This document shows positions 1 to 5,666 of a stretch of 5,666 nt of DNA, in pieces (positions within the stretch are counted from its first letter, which is position 1; each line of letters starts with the position of its first letter). The translations under genes were made by a program, and so were the position numbers. Source of the DNA: an uncultured Ruminococcus sp. (GTDB lineage: Bacteria; Bacillota; Clostridia; Oscillospirales; Ruminococcaceae); the NCBI GenBank assembly GCA_947177345.1, contig CAMWUB010000116.1, positions 1-5,666 on the forward strand. Direction: 5' to 3'. The notes beneath the pieces were generated by a model, which worked only from the letters and a program-made list of their open reading frames with translations, was not told the DNA's origin and ran no database searches.

Positions 1-51
1 AGATCTACACGCGTAAGATCGTCGGCAGCGTCAGATGTTTATAAGACACAT
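1..51 (+). other. Untrimmed Illumina Nextera P5/i5 adapter at contig end (artefact)
   Basis: Bases 1-10 (AGATCTACAC) match the 3' end of the Illumina P5 sequence. Bases 11-18 (GCGTAAGA) look like an 8-base i5 index. Bases 19-32 (TCGTCGGCAGCGTC) match the Nextera read-1 adapter exactly. Bases 33-51 align to the 19-base transposon mosaic end with mismatches at 39, 47 and 51. The order P5, index, adapter, mosaic end is exactly that of a Nextera library molecule. This is library-preparation sequence and not a biological transposon. It creates a false C-terminal tail on the neighbouring dus gene and contains both GATC sites of the window. The boundary with true genomic DNA is near base 52. Confidence 0.96.
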
Positions 52-52
52 C

Positions 53-937
53 GTAATAACCGTTCATGTACCACGAGGCGTGTTTTCGCGCCTCATGCAT
101 AGCAAGCTCTTCCGGCTTGTCGCTGAGACTTAATATTAAACGTATATGTTCGAGCATAACGGACATTTTTTCCTGAACAGTCGGCGGTATGTATTCTCTA
201 CCGGTGAGACGTGCGGAAATTTCCTCAAAAATAAACGGATTCCCATAACTTCCCCTGCCAATCATAACGAGGTCACAACCGGTTTTTTCGTACATATCAA
301 TACATGATTCCGCATTAATCACATCACCGTTAGCAATGACCGGTATGGAAACGGCATTTTTGACCTGACGTATAATATCTCTGTCGGCGATACCGGTATA
401 GAACTGGTCACGTGTACGACCGTGTACGGCTATTGCAGATGCTCCGGAATTTTCAAGAGCCTTTGCAAATTCGACGGCGTTAATGTGCTGACTGTTCCAG
501 CCGGAACGTATTTTAACAGTCACCGGAACACTTCCGGCAGATTTTACCGCTGATTCCGTAATCTGTGAGGCAAGTTTTATATCTTTCATTAATGCCGAAC
601 CTGCTCCGGTGTTCACAACCTTATGTACCGGACAGCCCATATTAATATCAATAATATCCGGTTTGTATTCGAGGACTATTTTTACAGCTTCTGCCATGAA
701 ATCGGGTTCGCTACCGAAAAGCTGTATAGCCATAGGTCTTTCTTCCGGCGTGACCGTACATAATGCAGATGTTTTTTTATCACTGTAACATATTCCCTTA
801 GCGGAAACCATTTCACTTACAACATAAGAAGCTCCGTATTTTTTGCACATAAGCCGGTATGAACGGTCTGCAACGCTCGCCATAGGTGCAAGTACAGCAG
901 TTTTTTCTATTTCAACATTTCCGATACTTACTGTCAT
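53..937 (-). CDS. dusB: tRNA-dihydrouridine synthase, DusB type (3' end missing at contig edge)
   Basis: FMN-dependent enzyme that uses NAD(P)H to reduce specific uridines in tRNA to dihydrouridine in the cytoplasm. The N-terminal TIM barrel is clear: the FMN-binding APM at residues 17-19, the DINMGCP motif at 97-103 with the presumed catalytic Cys102, VKIRSGW at 141-147 with Lys142, HGRTRDQ at 172-178, IANGD at 201-205 and the phosphate-binding GRG at 227-229. The text after the Cys (GCPVHKV, then GAGSAL) favours DusB over DusA or DusC. The helical C-terminal domain starts near residue 245 and is cut after residue 295. Family members run to about 320-340 residues, so roughly 25-45 are lost. 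The reading frame continues into adapter bases to a chance stop at 5-7, and those residues should be discarded. The ATG at 937 overlaps the stop of the upstream gtrA-like gene by four bases (ATGA), which suggests translational coupling. Confidence 0.93.
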
Positions 938-1413
938 TCTGATTTGTCTTCTTTCTTGTTACGGAATACAAATAATTTACTTAAAACATAGTTAGCGACA
1001 AATATAATCACCTGACTTGCAAATGTAATGATAGTCTTGTTAAGATGCAGTATGTCGCATAACAATACAAACATAAGTTCTTCTACTACGAAAGTAGCAA
1101 GCCTTGCACCATAGAACGACGCAAAAACCGTCCAGAACTCCTTACGGGTTTTGGTTTCGTTCTTGAAAACATACTTTTTATTGGTGAAAAACGCAAAAGT
1201 AACGGCAAATATCCACGATATTACAACACCGGCAGTACTTTCCCATGCAGGTTCACCGGCTATTAACGCAAATACTATCAGTTTCGTGACTATTGAAATT
1301 ACCGTCGTGAGACCACCGAAAAGCACATACATGAATTTTTCTTCATACTTGTAATATATTTTCTGTAACGATTCCGGCAGTATCGAAACACAAGCCTTTA
1401 TCAATTTTTCCAT
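934..1413 (-). CDS. GtrA-like family four-helix membrane protein
   Basis: Small integral membrane protein of 159 residues, a normal length for the GtrA/DPMS family (usually 120-160). Four hydrophobic segments are visible at about residues 27-51, 60-77, 94-118 and 127-148. Family hallmarks are the FGGLTTV stretch after the first basic region (32-38), the aromatic and basic FFTNKKYVF at 75-83 ending the second helix, and NYVLSKLFVF at 141-150 ending the fourth. Characterised relatives help move polyprenyl-phosphate-linked sugars across the membrane during surface polysaccharide or teichoic acid glycosylation. The substrate here cannot be inferred, and no glycosyltransferase lies next to it. The start at 1413 is supported by an AGGA ribosome site eight bases upstream. 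It is the first gene of a two-gene unit with dusB, which looks like a shared transcript more than a shared pathway. Confidence 0.87.
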   Translation of the reverse strand: MEKLIKACVSILPESLQKIYYKYEEKFMYVLFGGLTTVISIVTKLIVFALIAGEPAWESTAGVVISWIFAVTFAFFTNKKYVFKNETKTRKEFWTVFASFYGARLATFVVEELMFVLLCDILHLNKTIITFASQVIIFVANYVLSKLFVFRNKKEDKSE

Positions 1414-1420
1414 ATAAGAT

Positions 1421-1428
1421 TTCCTTTC
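1421..1428 (-). promoter_or_regulatory. Ribosome binding site of the gtrA-like gene
   Basis: Read on the minus strand the bases are GAAAGGAA. The AGGA core (1422-1425) sits eight bases before the ATG at 1413-1411. This fixes the start and argues against an upstream alternative. Confidence 0.7.
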
Positions 1429-1447
1429 ATTTATGATTACCTATAAT

Positions 1448-1476
1448 ATAATAACAGCATTCCGGAAATTTTTCAA
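1448..1476 (-). promoter_or_regulatory. Housekeeping (sigma-A-like) promoter for the gtrA-like/dusB unit
   Basis: On the minus strand a -35 of TTGAAA (1476-1471) is separated by exactly 17 bases from a -10 of TATTAT (1453-1448). Each hexamer is one mismatch from the sigma-A consensus. Transcription would start near 1441, leaving a leader of under 30 bases before the ATG at 1413. A palindrome TTCCGGAA (1460-1467) lies inside the spacer. Prediction is from sequence match and position only. Confidence 0.65.
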
Positions 1477-1490
1477 GTGTTTTTCGGAAT
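1459..1490. repeat. Short inverted repeat flanking the minus-strand -35 (possible operator, weak)
   Basis: ATTCCG at 1459-1464 is the reverse complement of CGGAAT at 1485-1490, with a 20-base gap that contains the -35 element of the gtrA-like promoter. The arms are only six bases, and TTCCGG-like strings are common throughout this DNA, so chance is a serious possibility. If functional it would be a two-site operator and not a terminator, since it lies upstream of the transcription start. Confidence 0.2.
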
Positions 1491-1526
1491 TTTTATTCTA
1501 ATTGATAGTTATAGCCTGCTCAGACC

Positions 1527-1555
1527 GGATATTTTCAGCATTTAAGCACATAATA
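1527..1555 (+). promoter_or_regulatory. Candidate sigma-G (forespore) promoter of the germination operon
   Basis: GGATA at 1527-1531 is followed, after 17 bases, by CATAATA at 1549-1555. The Bacillus sigma-G consensus has a -35 ending in ATR after a leading G and a -10 of the form CATNMTA. The -10 here matches fully and the -35 matches at G, A, T and the purine. The predicted start near 1562 gives a leader of about 26 bases that just precedes the ribosome site at 1576-1581. Known gerA-type operons are sigma-G controlled, so motif, spacing, position and gene function all agree. I found no sigma-A-like pair on this strand in the gap. Confidence 0.6.
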
Positions 1556-1575
1556 AAAACAGATTCTTTACTTGT

Positions 1576-1581
1576 GGGGTG
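1576..1581 (+). promoter_or_regulatory. Ribosome binding site that selects a TTG start for gerAA
   Basis: GGGGTG lies six bases before TTG at 1588-1590. The in-frame GTG at 1579-1581 is part of this element and has no purine-rich site of its own upstream (1561-1573 is pyrimidine-rich), so translation most likely begins at the TTG. Confidence 0.65.
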
Positions 1582-1587
1582 AAAATA

Positions 1588-3039
1588 TTGCAGAATTACA
1601 AGGAATTAACAATAATACCGGATTTAAAAATAAATATCCGTAAGATAAAGGAAATTTCCGGAAACTCTTCCGACGTGATGATAAACGAGTTTATAACCGG
1701 CGATATAAAATGTGCGTTGATATGCTGTGAGGGTATGTTATCTACTGCAACTATCACGGAACTCATTTTAGAACCTATCGTGAATATAGAAAAACAGAAA
1801 GATTCCCATGAACTGTTTCACTATATACAGAATTTCATGTTGATGTCAACTGACAGACCCGTTGCCACTGAATACGATACGCTTTTCCGGCTTATACATT
1901 CCGGTTTTGCGGTACTCGTCGCCGATGGTATGAACAAAGCCCTTGCTTTCGGAGTACAGGGCTATGCAGTCCGGAGTATTTCCGAACCGTCAAGCGAGGG
2001 AAATATAATGGGTTCGCATGAGGGCTTTGTGGAAGTTGTCCGTACTAATATGTCGCTTATACGCCGGAGAATAAAAAGTCCGGAACTGGTTATGGAACTT
2101 TTCACAAAAGGCGACAAAAGCCGTACAGATTTATGCCTATGCTACATGAAAGACCGTGTACCACCTGAACTTCTTAAAAAAATTCATGATTCCCTCGATA
2201 ATATAAAACTCGAAAGTATTTTAAGTACCGGTTATATACGTCCGTTTGTTGAAAACGGCAACTTTGAACTTTTCAGTTCCACTGGTACTACCGAAAGACC
2301 TGACGTTTTATGTTCAAAACTCATTGAGGGACGTATCGGACTTCTTATAGACGGTGTACCTTTTTCGATAGTCATTCCGAAACTTTTCTGTGAAAGTTTC
2401 CAGACACTTGATGATTATGCATTCAAGCCGTATTATGCAACGTTCATACGGTGGATAAAGTATTTAGGTTTTCTTATATCAATACTACTTCCGGCGGTAT
2501 ATACGGCAATAGTCATATATCACCCTGAACTTCTCAACAGTACAATGTTGATGTTACTTGTCGAGGCGGAACAGCAAGCCCCTTTGTCGATACTTACGGA
2601 ATCGCTTTTTGTACTGCTGATGTATGAAATAATACGTGAAGCCGGTATAAGACTTCCGAAAGCTGTAGGCGGTGCGGTAAGTATAGTAAGCGGTCTTATT
2701 ATCGGTGATGCCGCTGTTGATTCAGGGTTAATAAGTACACCACTTCTGACAATAACGGCACTGTCTGTAATAAGTGGTTTTGTAGTTCCGGAATTAAATG
2801 ACACCATGGTAATATTAAGAATAGCATTTCTTATATCCGGCGGAATATTCGGACTTTTCGGCATAAGTATACTGGCGTGTGCTGTACTTGTGAATATATG
2901 TTCCACTGAAGATTATGGTTTTCCATATACAGCACCATTATCGCCATTTAAAACAGCAGGCATGGATGATACCGCTATAAGAGCAGGTTTTCCGGAAATG
3001 CAGTCAAGAAATTTCACTGTTGAAGAATATCATGAATAG
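1588..3039 (+). CDS. gerAA: Spore germinant receptor A subunit (GerA/GerAA family)
   Basis: Receptor subunit in the inner spore membrane that, with the B and C subunits, senses small germinants and triggers germination. From the TTG start it has 483 residues, close to B. subtilis GerAA. The hydrophilic N-terminal half carries the family signature: RSISEP, EGNIMGSHEGF, then NMSLIRRRIKSPEL (about residues 129-167), and later RPDVLCSKLIEGRIGLLIDG (about 237-256). The C-terminal half is membrane-embedded, with helices at about 290-310, 334-352, 359-376, 385-401 and 408-437, the conserved EIIREAGIRLPKAVGGAVSI (about 347-366), and a DYGFPYTAPLSPF tail motif near 442-454. It is intact with no missing core motif. 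It is first in a three-gene operon, 17 bases ahead of gerAB. The family is certain. Which paralogue (gerA, gerB, gerK type) and which germinant it senses cannot be told. Confidence 0.95.
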   Translation: MQNYKELTIIPDLKINIRKIKEISGNSSDVMINEFITGDIKCALICCEGMLSTATITELILEPIVNIEKQKDSHELFHYIQNFMLMSTDRPVATEYDTLFRLIHSGFAVLVADGMNKALAFGVQGYAVRSISEPSSEGNIMGSHEGFVEVVRTNMSLIRRRIKSPELVMELFTKGDKSRTDLCLCYMKDRVPPELLKKIHDSLDNIKLESILSTGYIRPFVENGNFELFSSTGTTERPDVLCSKLIEGRIGLLIDGVPFSIVIPKLFCESFQTLDDYAFKPYYATFIRWIKYLGFLISILLPAVYTAIVIYHPELLNSTMLMLLVEAEQQAPLSILTESLFVLLMYEIIREAGIRLPKAVGGAVSIVSGLIIGDAAVDSGLISTPLLTITALSVISGFVVPELNDTMVILRIAFLISGGIFGLFGISILACAVLVNICSTEDYGFPYTAPLSPFKTAGMDDTAIRAGFPEMQSRNFTVEEYHE

Positions 3040-3056
3040 TTTCACACGGAGGGTTA

Positions 3057-4058
3057 ATGGATAAAATAACTAAAAATCAGTTTTCCGCAATGCTCCTTAT
3101 TACCGACGCTTTTTCACTTTTCTGTTTCCGTGGACAGATTTCAATAACTACTTTAATGGGTTTTCTGTGCGGAATTGCCATACAGTTTATAATGACACTC
3201 CCATTAATAAAACTTTACGATACCGGCGGAAATATTGAAAATTCCGGAAAATTAATACAGATAATCTATTTTATTTACCTGCTCCTGTGGGGCGGAGTTT
3301 TGTTTTCTATGCTATGGCAGGCATCAGATGTAATTTACATTCCGTATGAAAATTCCAACGGTATATGGGGAAAATTACTCATAGCCGGAATGATAGCCAT
3401 AGTATGTCTGTATGCATCGTCTACCGGAATAAAAGCCGTTTCACGTTCAGCAGTAATAGCCGTCGGAGCTGGCATTGTTTCATTGCTGGTAGTAGTAATA
3501 AGTGCGTTGTTCAATTCCGACTGGAATAACATTCAGAACACTAAAACTACTGACAGTTTTCTGACAGAAATTTCACGGGGATTCTTTATAAGCGGAGGTC
3601 TCGGAAGTTTTGTTGTATTTCTTGGATTCACCAAAGGAAACTACATGAAAAATACTATTTATTATTTTTCCGGAAAAATAATCCTGACCGTTGCGGTGTT
3701 GTTATCGTCGATACTCGTCGCCGGTGGAATCATGAAAATAACGGAATTTCCTGTAGTAACCGCCGCTCAGTTATCGCAACCGTTTCCGGTACAGCGTATA
3801 GACTCGCTTTTTCTTATAATATTTGCAGTATTTTCAGTATTTTCGATAGGTGTACAGAGCCTCGCCGCTGCGGAAATGCTGAAAAAAATCATTCCGAAAT
3901 TCCGGTATCTCCGTACTACTTCTGTACTTGCTGTCATGATTGGCTCAGCGTTTCTGTTTTCAGGGGAAAACAAGGGATTTATATACATCGTTGCAATAGG
4001 AATCATATTATTTATACTTCCGTGTTTCATGTTGCTTAAAAGGAGCATAGCAAAATGA
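3057..4058 (+). CDS. gerAB: Spore germinant receptor B subunit (GerAB-type permease)
   Basis: Polytopic membrane subunit of the APC transporter superfamily, thought to hold the germinant-binding pocket and, in studied receptors, to take part in ion release. It has 333 residues, slightly under the usual ~360-370. About ten hydrophobic segments are visible, roughly at 8-24, 29-50, 67-89, 105-125, 130-152, 176-192, 205-227, 250-270, 287-303 and 308-326. The stretch EFPVVTAAQL (230-239) followed by VQRIDSLF (245-252) matches the conserved FP...R-D region of GerAB proteins. A GGAGGG ribosome site at 3048-3053 lies only three to four bases from the ATG, which is tight but has no better alternative nearby. 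Its TGA overlaps the ATG of gerAC, so the two are probably translationally coupled and made in fixed ratio. Confidence 0.9.
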   Translation: MDKITKNQFSAMLLITDAFSLFCFRGQISITTLMGFLCGIAIQFIMTLPLIKLYDTGGNIENSGKLIQIIYFIYLLLWGGVLFSMLWQASDVIYIPYENSNGIWGKLLIAGMIAIVCLYASSTGIKAVSRSAVIAVGAGIVSLLVVVISALFNSDWNNIQNTKTTDSFLTEISRGFFISGGLGSFVVFLGFTKGNYMKNTIYYFSGKIILTVAVLLSSILVAGGIMKITEFPVVTAAQLSQPFPVQRIDSLFLIIFAVFSVFSIGVQSLAAAEMLKKIIPKFRYLRTTSVLAVMIGSAFLFSGENKGFIYIVAIGIILFILPCFMLLKRSIAK

Positions 4059-4597
4059 TTAAAAAATTAATAATTTCAGGAATAATTATGTTATTTACTT
4101 TAACAGGTTGCGAATCACACGGACGTGTTCACGATAAAAATTATCTGCGTGCGGTATCGGTCACAGGCGATACACAGAAAACAGTTACATTCACGTTCTT
4201 CAGTAAGGACGGCGAATATATAACGACATACGGAAAAGATATTACCGAAGCTCTTGAAACTGCTGAAATCCGTACAGGTAAGGAAATTTTCACCGGATAT
4301 ACTGAAATGATAGTCCTTGACGGTAACAACAGCATTGAAACTCTTGAATTTATGCTTCATAAATGGAAAGTTTCACCATCATGTATAATAACCCACTCGA
4401 ATGACGAAAACGGCGAGAATATTTTTTCCGCAAGTATAGAACGTCTTTCCGGTTCTGTGCGTACAGCCGTGGAACAGAAAAAAATTCCGGAATGTGATAT
4501 AATAACCGTTATGAGCGAATTACTGGGAAAAAATCACTCCGCACCGGTTGCGGAAATAACTCAGGACGGTGTGAAAGAAATTCATATAATAAATTAA
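4055..4597 (+). CDS. gerAC: Short GerAC-like germination lipoprotein (C-terminal domain absent)
   Basis: Predicted lipoprotein C subunit of the germinant receptor. A lysine-bearing start, a hydrophobic stretch and the lipobox LTGC (16-19) give a diacylated Cys19. The middle (about 43-112) resembles the N-terminal domain of GerAC: a beta strand, then a YGKDITEALETAE helix (59-71), KEIFTGYTEMIVL (76-88) and a helix LEFMLHKWKVSP (97-108), parallel to the family's G..EA...gk.lf.gh...ivigE...ldfl.R pattern. It has only 180 residues against about 370-400 for classical GerAC, and the WD normally following the lipid Cys is absent. It is not a visible frameshift: 60 bases downstream polA begins, so no second half is left. 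An AGGAG site (4041-4045) lies nine bases from the ATG, which overlaps the gerAB stop by four bases. Assignment rests mainly on position plus the lipobox; sequence similarity is moderate. Confidence 0.75.
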   Translation: MIKKLIISGIIMLFTLTGCESHGRVHDKNYLRAVSVTGDTQKTVTFTFFSKDGEYITTYGKDITEALETAEIRTGKEIFTGYTEMIVLDGNNSIETLEFMLHKWKVSPSCIITHSNDENGENIFSASIERLSGSVRTAVEQKKIPECDIITVMSELLGKNHSAPVAEITQDGVKEIHIIN

Positions 4598-4626
4598 TTG
4601 CTATTTTCTTTCTTATGTGTTATAAT
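4598..4626 (+). promoter_or_regulatory. Extended -10 sigma-A-like promoter of polA
   Basis: A perfect -10 TATAAT at 4621-4626 is preceded by TG at 4618-4619, giving the extended TGTTATAAT form. Seventeen bases upstream is a weak -35, TTGCTA (4598-4603). The -35 starts directly after the gerAC stop codon. Transcription should start near 4633, about 25 bases before the ATG, with AAGGAG at 4644-4649 as ribosome site. I see no intrinsic terminator between gerAC and this promoter, so some sporulation-time readthrough into polA is possible. Confidence 0.7.
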
Positions 4627-4657
4627 ATATGTATCACATTATTAAGGAGTACGAATT

Positions 4658-5666
4658 ATGAAACTTCTCGCCATAGACGGAAACAGCATACTCCACCGTG
4701 CATTCTATGGAGTAAAAACGGCTCTTTCCAATAAAAGAGGCGTTCCTACTAATGCCGTTTTCGGATTCATGAATATCTATCTTAAAAATCTGAACGCCGT
4801 AAATCCAGATGCTGTAGCAGTTGCATTCGACAGGAGTGAACCCACTTTCAGACATAATGCAGTCGCTACGTATAAAGCAAACCGTCACGGTATGCCCGAT
4901 GACCTCGCCCCACAACTGCCTATAACTAAAAAAATTCTGTCACTTATGGGAATAAAAGTAATAGATTATGCCGGTTATGAAGCAGATGACATTTTAGGTA
5001 CACTTGCCAAAGCCTGCTCTGATAACGGTGACCAATGTTTCATACTTACAGGTGACCGTGACAGTTTACAGCTTGTCAATGAAAATGTTACAGTTATGCT
5101 TACCACCAACAAGGAGACTGTAAAATATACGCCGGAAAAGTTCATGGAAGATTACGGATTCCAGCCGATAAATATTATTGATTTCAAAGGACTTATGGGC
5201 GATAGTTCTGATAATATATCTGGAGTTGCAGGAATAGGCGAAAAAACTGCTTCTGCACTCGTGAAAGAATTTACTACAGTTGAAAATCTCTATGAAAAAT
5301 ATCAGGATTCCGGACTTACCAAAGGCGTAAAGAAAAAACTTGAAAACGGTAAGGAATCGGCTTTTGAAAGTAAATGGCTTGCTACAATATGCCGTGATGT
5401 ACCGATAGATACAGTTACAGCACACTATATCCCAGACAAACCCGACAATGAAAAATTATCATCTTTTCTTTCGGAACTGGAAATGTTCACTGTACTTGAC
5501 AAGTTAACTCTGATAATTCCGGAAAAGCCGGAAGATGTCAAGCCGATTGAAGTAAATAAAATACCGCTTACTTCGGAAATAATAAAATCCCTTAAAGAAT
5601 GTATATATACTTTTAATTACGAAAAATTATCCGAATATTACTTTGAGGTTTACGGCGTCGTTGATT
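4658..5666 (+). CDS. polA: DNA polymerase I, N-terminal 336 residues (runs off window end)
   Basis: Polymerase for Okazaki-fragment maturation and repair, acting on the nucleoid. The frame is open without a stop to the window end. The 5'-3' exonuclease (flap nuclease) domain fills about residues 1-285. Metal-binding acidic residues are in place: Asp7 in AIDGN, Asp58 in FDRS, Glu108/Asp110/Asp111 in YEADD, Asp133 and Asp135 in TGDRDSLQ, and Asp182/Asp185 in GDSSDN. TFRHNAV and YKANRHGMPDDL (63-83) are the arch region, and GVAGIGEKTA (189-198) is the helix-hairpin-helix that binds DNA. After a linker near 286-305, YTFNYEKLSEYYFEVYGVV may begin the middle domain; whether proofreading residues exist cannot be seen. 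Full-length relatives have about 850-900 residues, so over 60% lies beyond the window. The start is set by AAGGAG eight bases before the ATG. It has its own promoter, separate from the ger operon. Confidence 0.96.
   Translation, partial: MKLLAIDGNSILHRAFYGVKTALSNKRGVPTNAVFGFMNIYLKNLNAVNPDAVAVAFDRSEPTFRHNAVATYKANRHGMPDDLAPQLPITKKILSLMGIKVIDYAGYEADDILGTLAKACSDNGDQCFILTGDRDSLQLVNENVTVMLTTNKETVKYTPEKFMEDYGFQPINIIDFKGLMGDSSDNISGVAGIGEKTASALVKEFTTVENLYEKYQDSGLTKGVKKKLENGKESAFESKWLATICRDVPIDTVTAHYIPDKPDNEKLSSFLSELEMFTVLDKLTLIIPEKPEDVKPIEVNKIPLTSEIIKSLKECIYTFNYEKLSEYYFEVYGVVD

Noticed and set aside
33..51. Mosaic end as evidence of a Tn5-type mobile element
   Set aside because: It is preceded by the exact library adapter and P5 sequence, so it comes from tagmentation and not from a genomic transposon.
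5..52. C-terminal tail of the dus reading frame as a real protein end
   Set aside because: The residues after position 295 are encoded by Nextera adapter and index bases; they show no similarity to the expected Dus C-terminal helix.
1151..1354. Plus-strand reading frame opposite the gtrA-like gene
   Set aside because: It lies entirely within a recognised membrane-protein gene on the other strand and has low-complexity composition and no start signals.
1502..1530. TTGATA at 1502-1507 as a sigma-A -35 for gerAA
   Set aside because: At 17 bases downstream the sequence is CCGGAT, which is not a -10 hexamer; the sigma-G-like pair fits much better.
2520..2906. 128-residue antisense reading frame inside gerAA
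   Set aside because: It lies opposite conserved GerA transmembrane segments, with no ribosome site or recognisable motif; it is a codon-bias shadow.
3335..4360. Several antisense frames within gerAB and gerAC (3335-3532, 3767-4048, 4115-4360, 4141-4335)
   Set aside because: They overlap each other or intact conserved genes and show no promoter, ribosome site or family motif.
4573..4612. GAAAGAAA / TTTCTTTC inverted repeat as a terminator after gerAC
   Set aside because: The arms are almost all A/T with a 24-base loop and no T-run follows; the second arm lies inside the polA promoter spacer.
4634..5425. Antisense frames within polA (4634-4915, 5066-5425)
   Set aside because: The sense frame contains every conserved exonuclease motif; these frames are Cys/Phe/Tyr-rich by-products of AT-rich codons.
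52..5666. A previously undescribed multi-gene system, CRISPR array, tRNA or riboswitch
   Set aside because: All long reading frames belong to known families, the largest gap is about 174 bases and is explained by promoters, and I saw no tandem repeats or RNA-gene signatures.

Overview
The window reads as ordinary chromosomal DNA from a spore-forming, AT-rich Firmicute (roughly 40% GC by eye). An anaerobic gut- or rumen-type clostridial lineage such as the Oscillospiraceae/Ruminococcus group is my best guess, from codon style and gene content only. The spore-germination operon is the firmest taxonomic clue. The first ~51 bases are not genomic. They match an Illumina Nextera P5 adapter with an i5 index and a degraded mosaic end, so the contig was assembled from reads with untrimmed adapter.

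Layout. Positions 53-1413 (minus strand) hold a two-gene unit: a GtrA-like membrane protein, then a DusB-type tRNA-dihydrouridine synthase, joined by a 4-base ATGA overlap and driven by a good housekeeping promoter at 1448-1476. The dus gene is cut by the contig end, and its apparent last ~15 residues are translated adapter. Positions 1414-1587 form a divergent intergenic region with the minus-strand housekeeping promoter on one side and, facing the other way, a candidate forespore sigma-G promoter (GGATA-17-CATAATA). Positions 1588-4597 (plus strand) hold a complete tricistronic gerA-type germinant-receptor operon: A subunit (GerA family membrane protein), B subunit (APC-like permease) and C subunit (lipoprotein). 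The C subunit is only about half the usual length. Positions 4598-4657 hold a strong extended -10 promoter and a ribosome binding site. From 4658 to the window end lies the N-terminal 336 residues of DNA polymerase I (5'-3' exonuclease domain, linker and the start of the middle domain).

How the genes work together. GerAA, GerAB and GerAC would form one receptor complex in the inner membrane of the dormant spore that senses a small-molecule germinant. The candidate sigma-G promoter would restrict their synthesis to the forespore. The flanking dusB, gtrA-like and polA genes are vegetative and carry sigma-A-like promoters, so the operon sits as a sporulation-specific insert between two housekeeping units.

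I see no CRISPR, mobile element, toxin system, RNA gene or undescribed multi-gene system. The observations most worth a second look are the complete absence of GATC outside the adapter bases (about 20 expected), the excess of CCGG with no GGCC, the C-terminally short GerAC, and the sigma-G-like promoter with a TTG start for gerAA.
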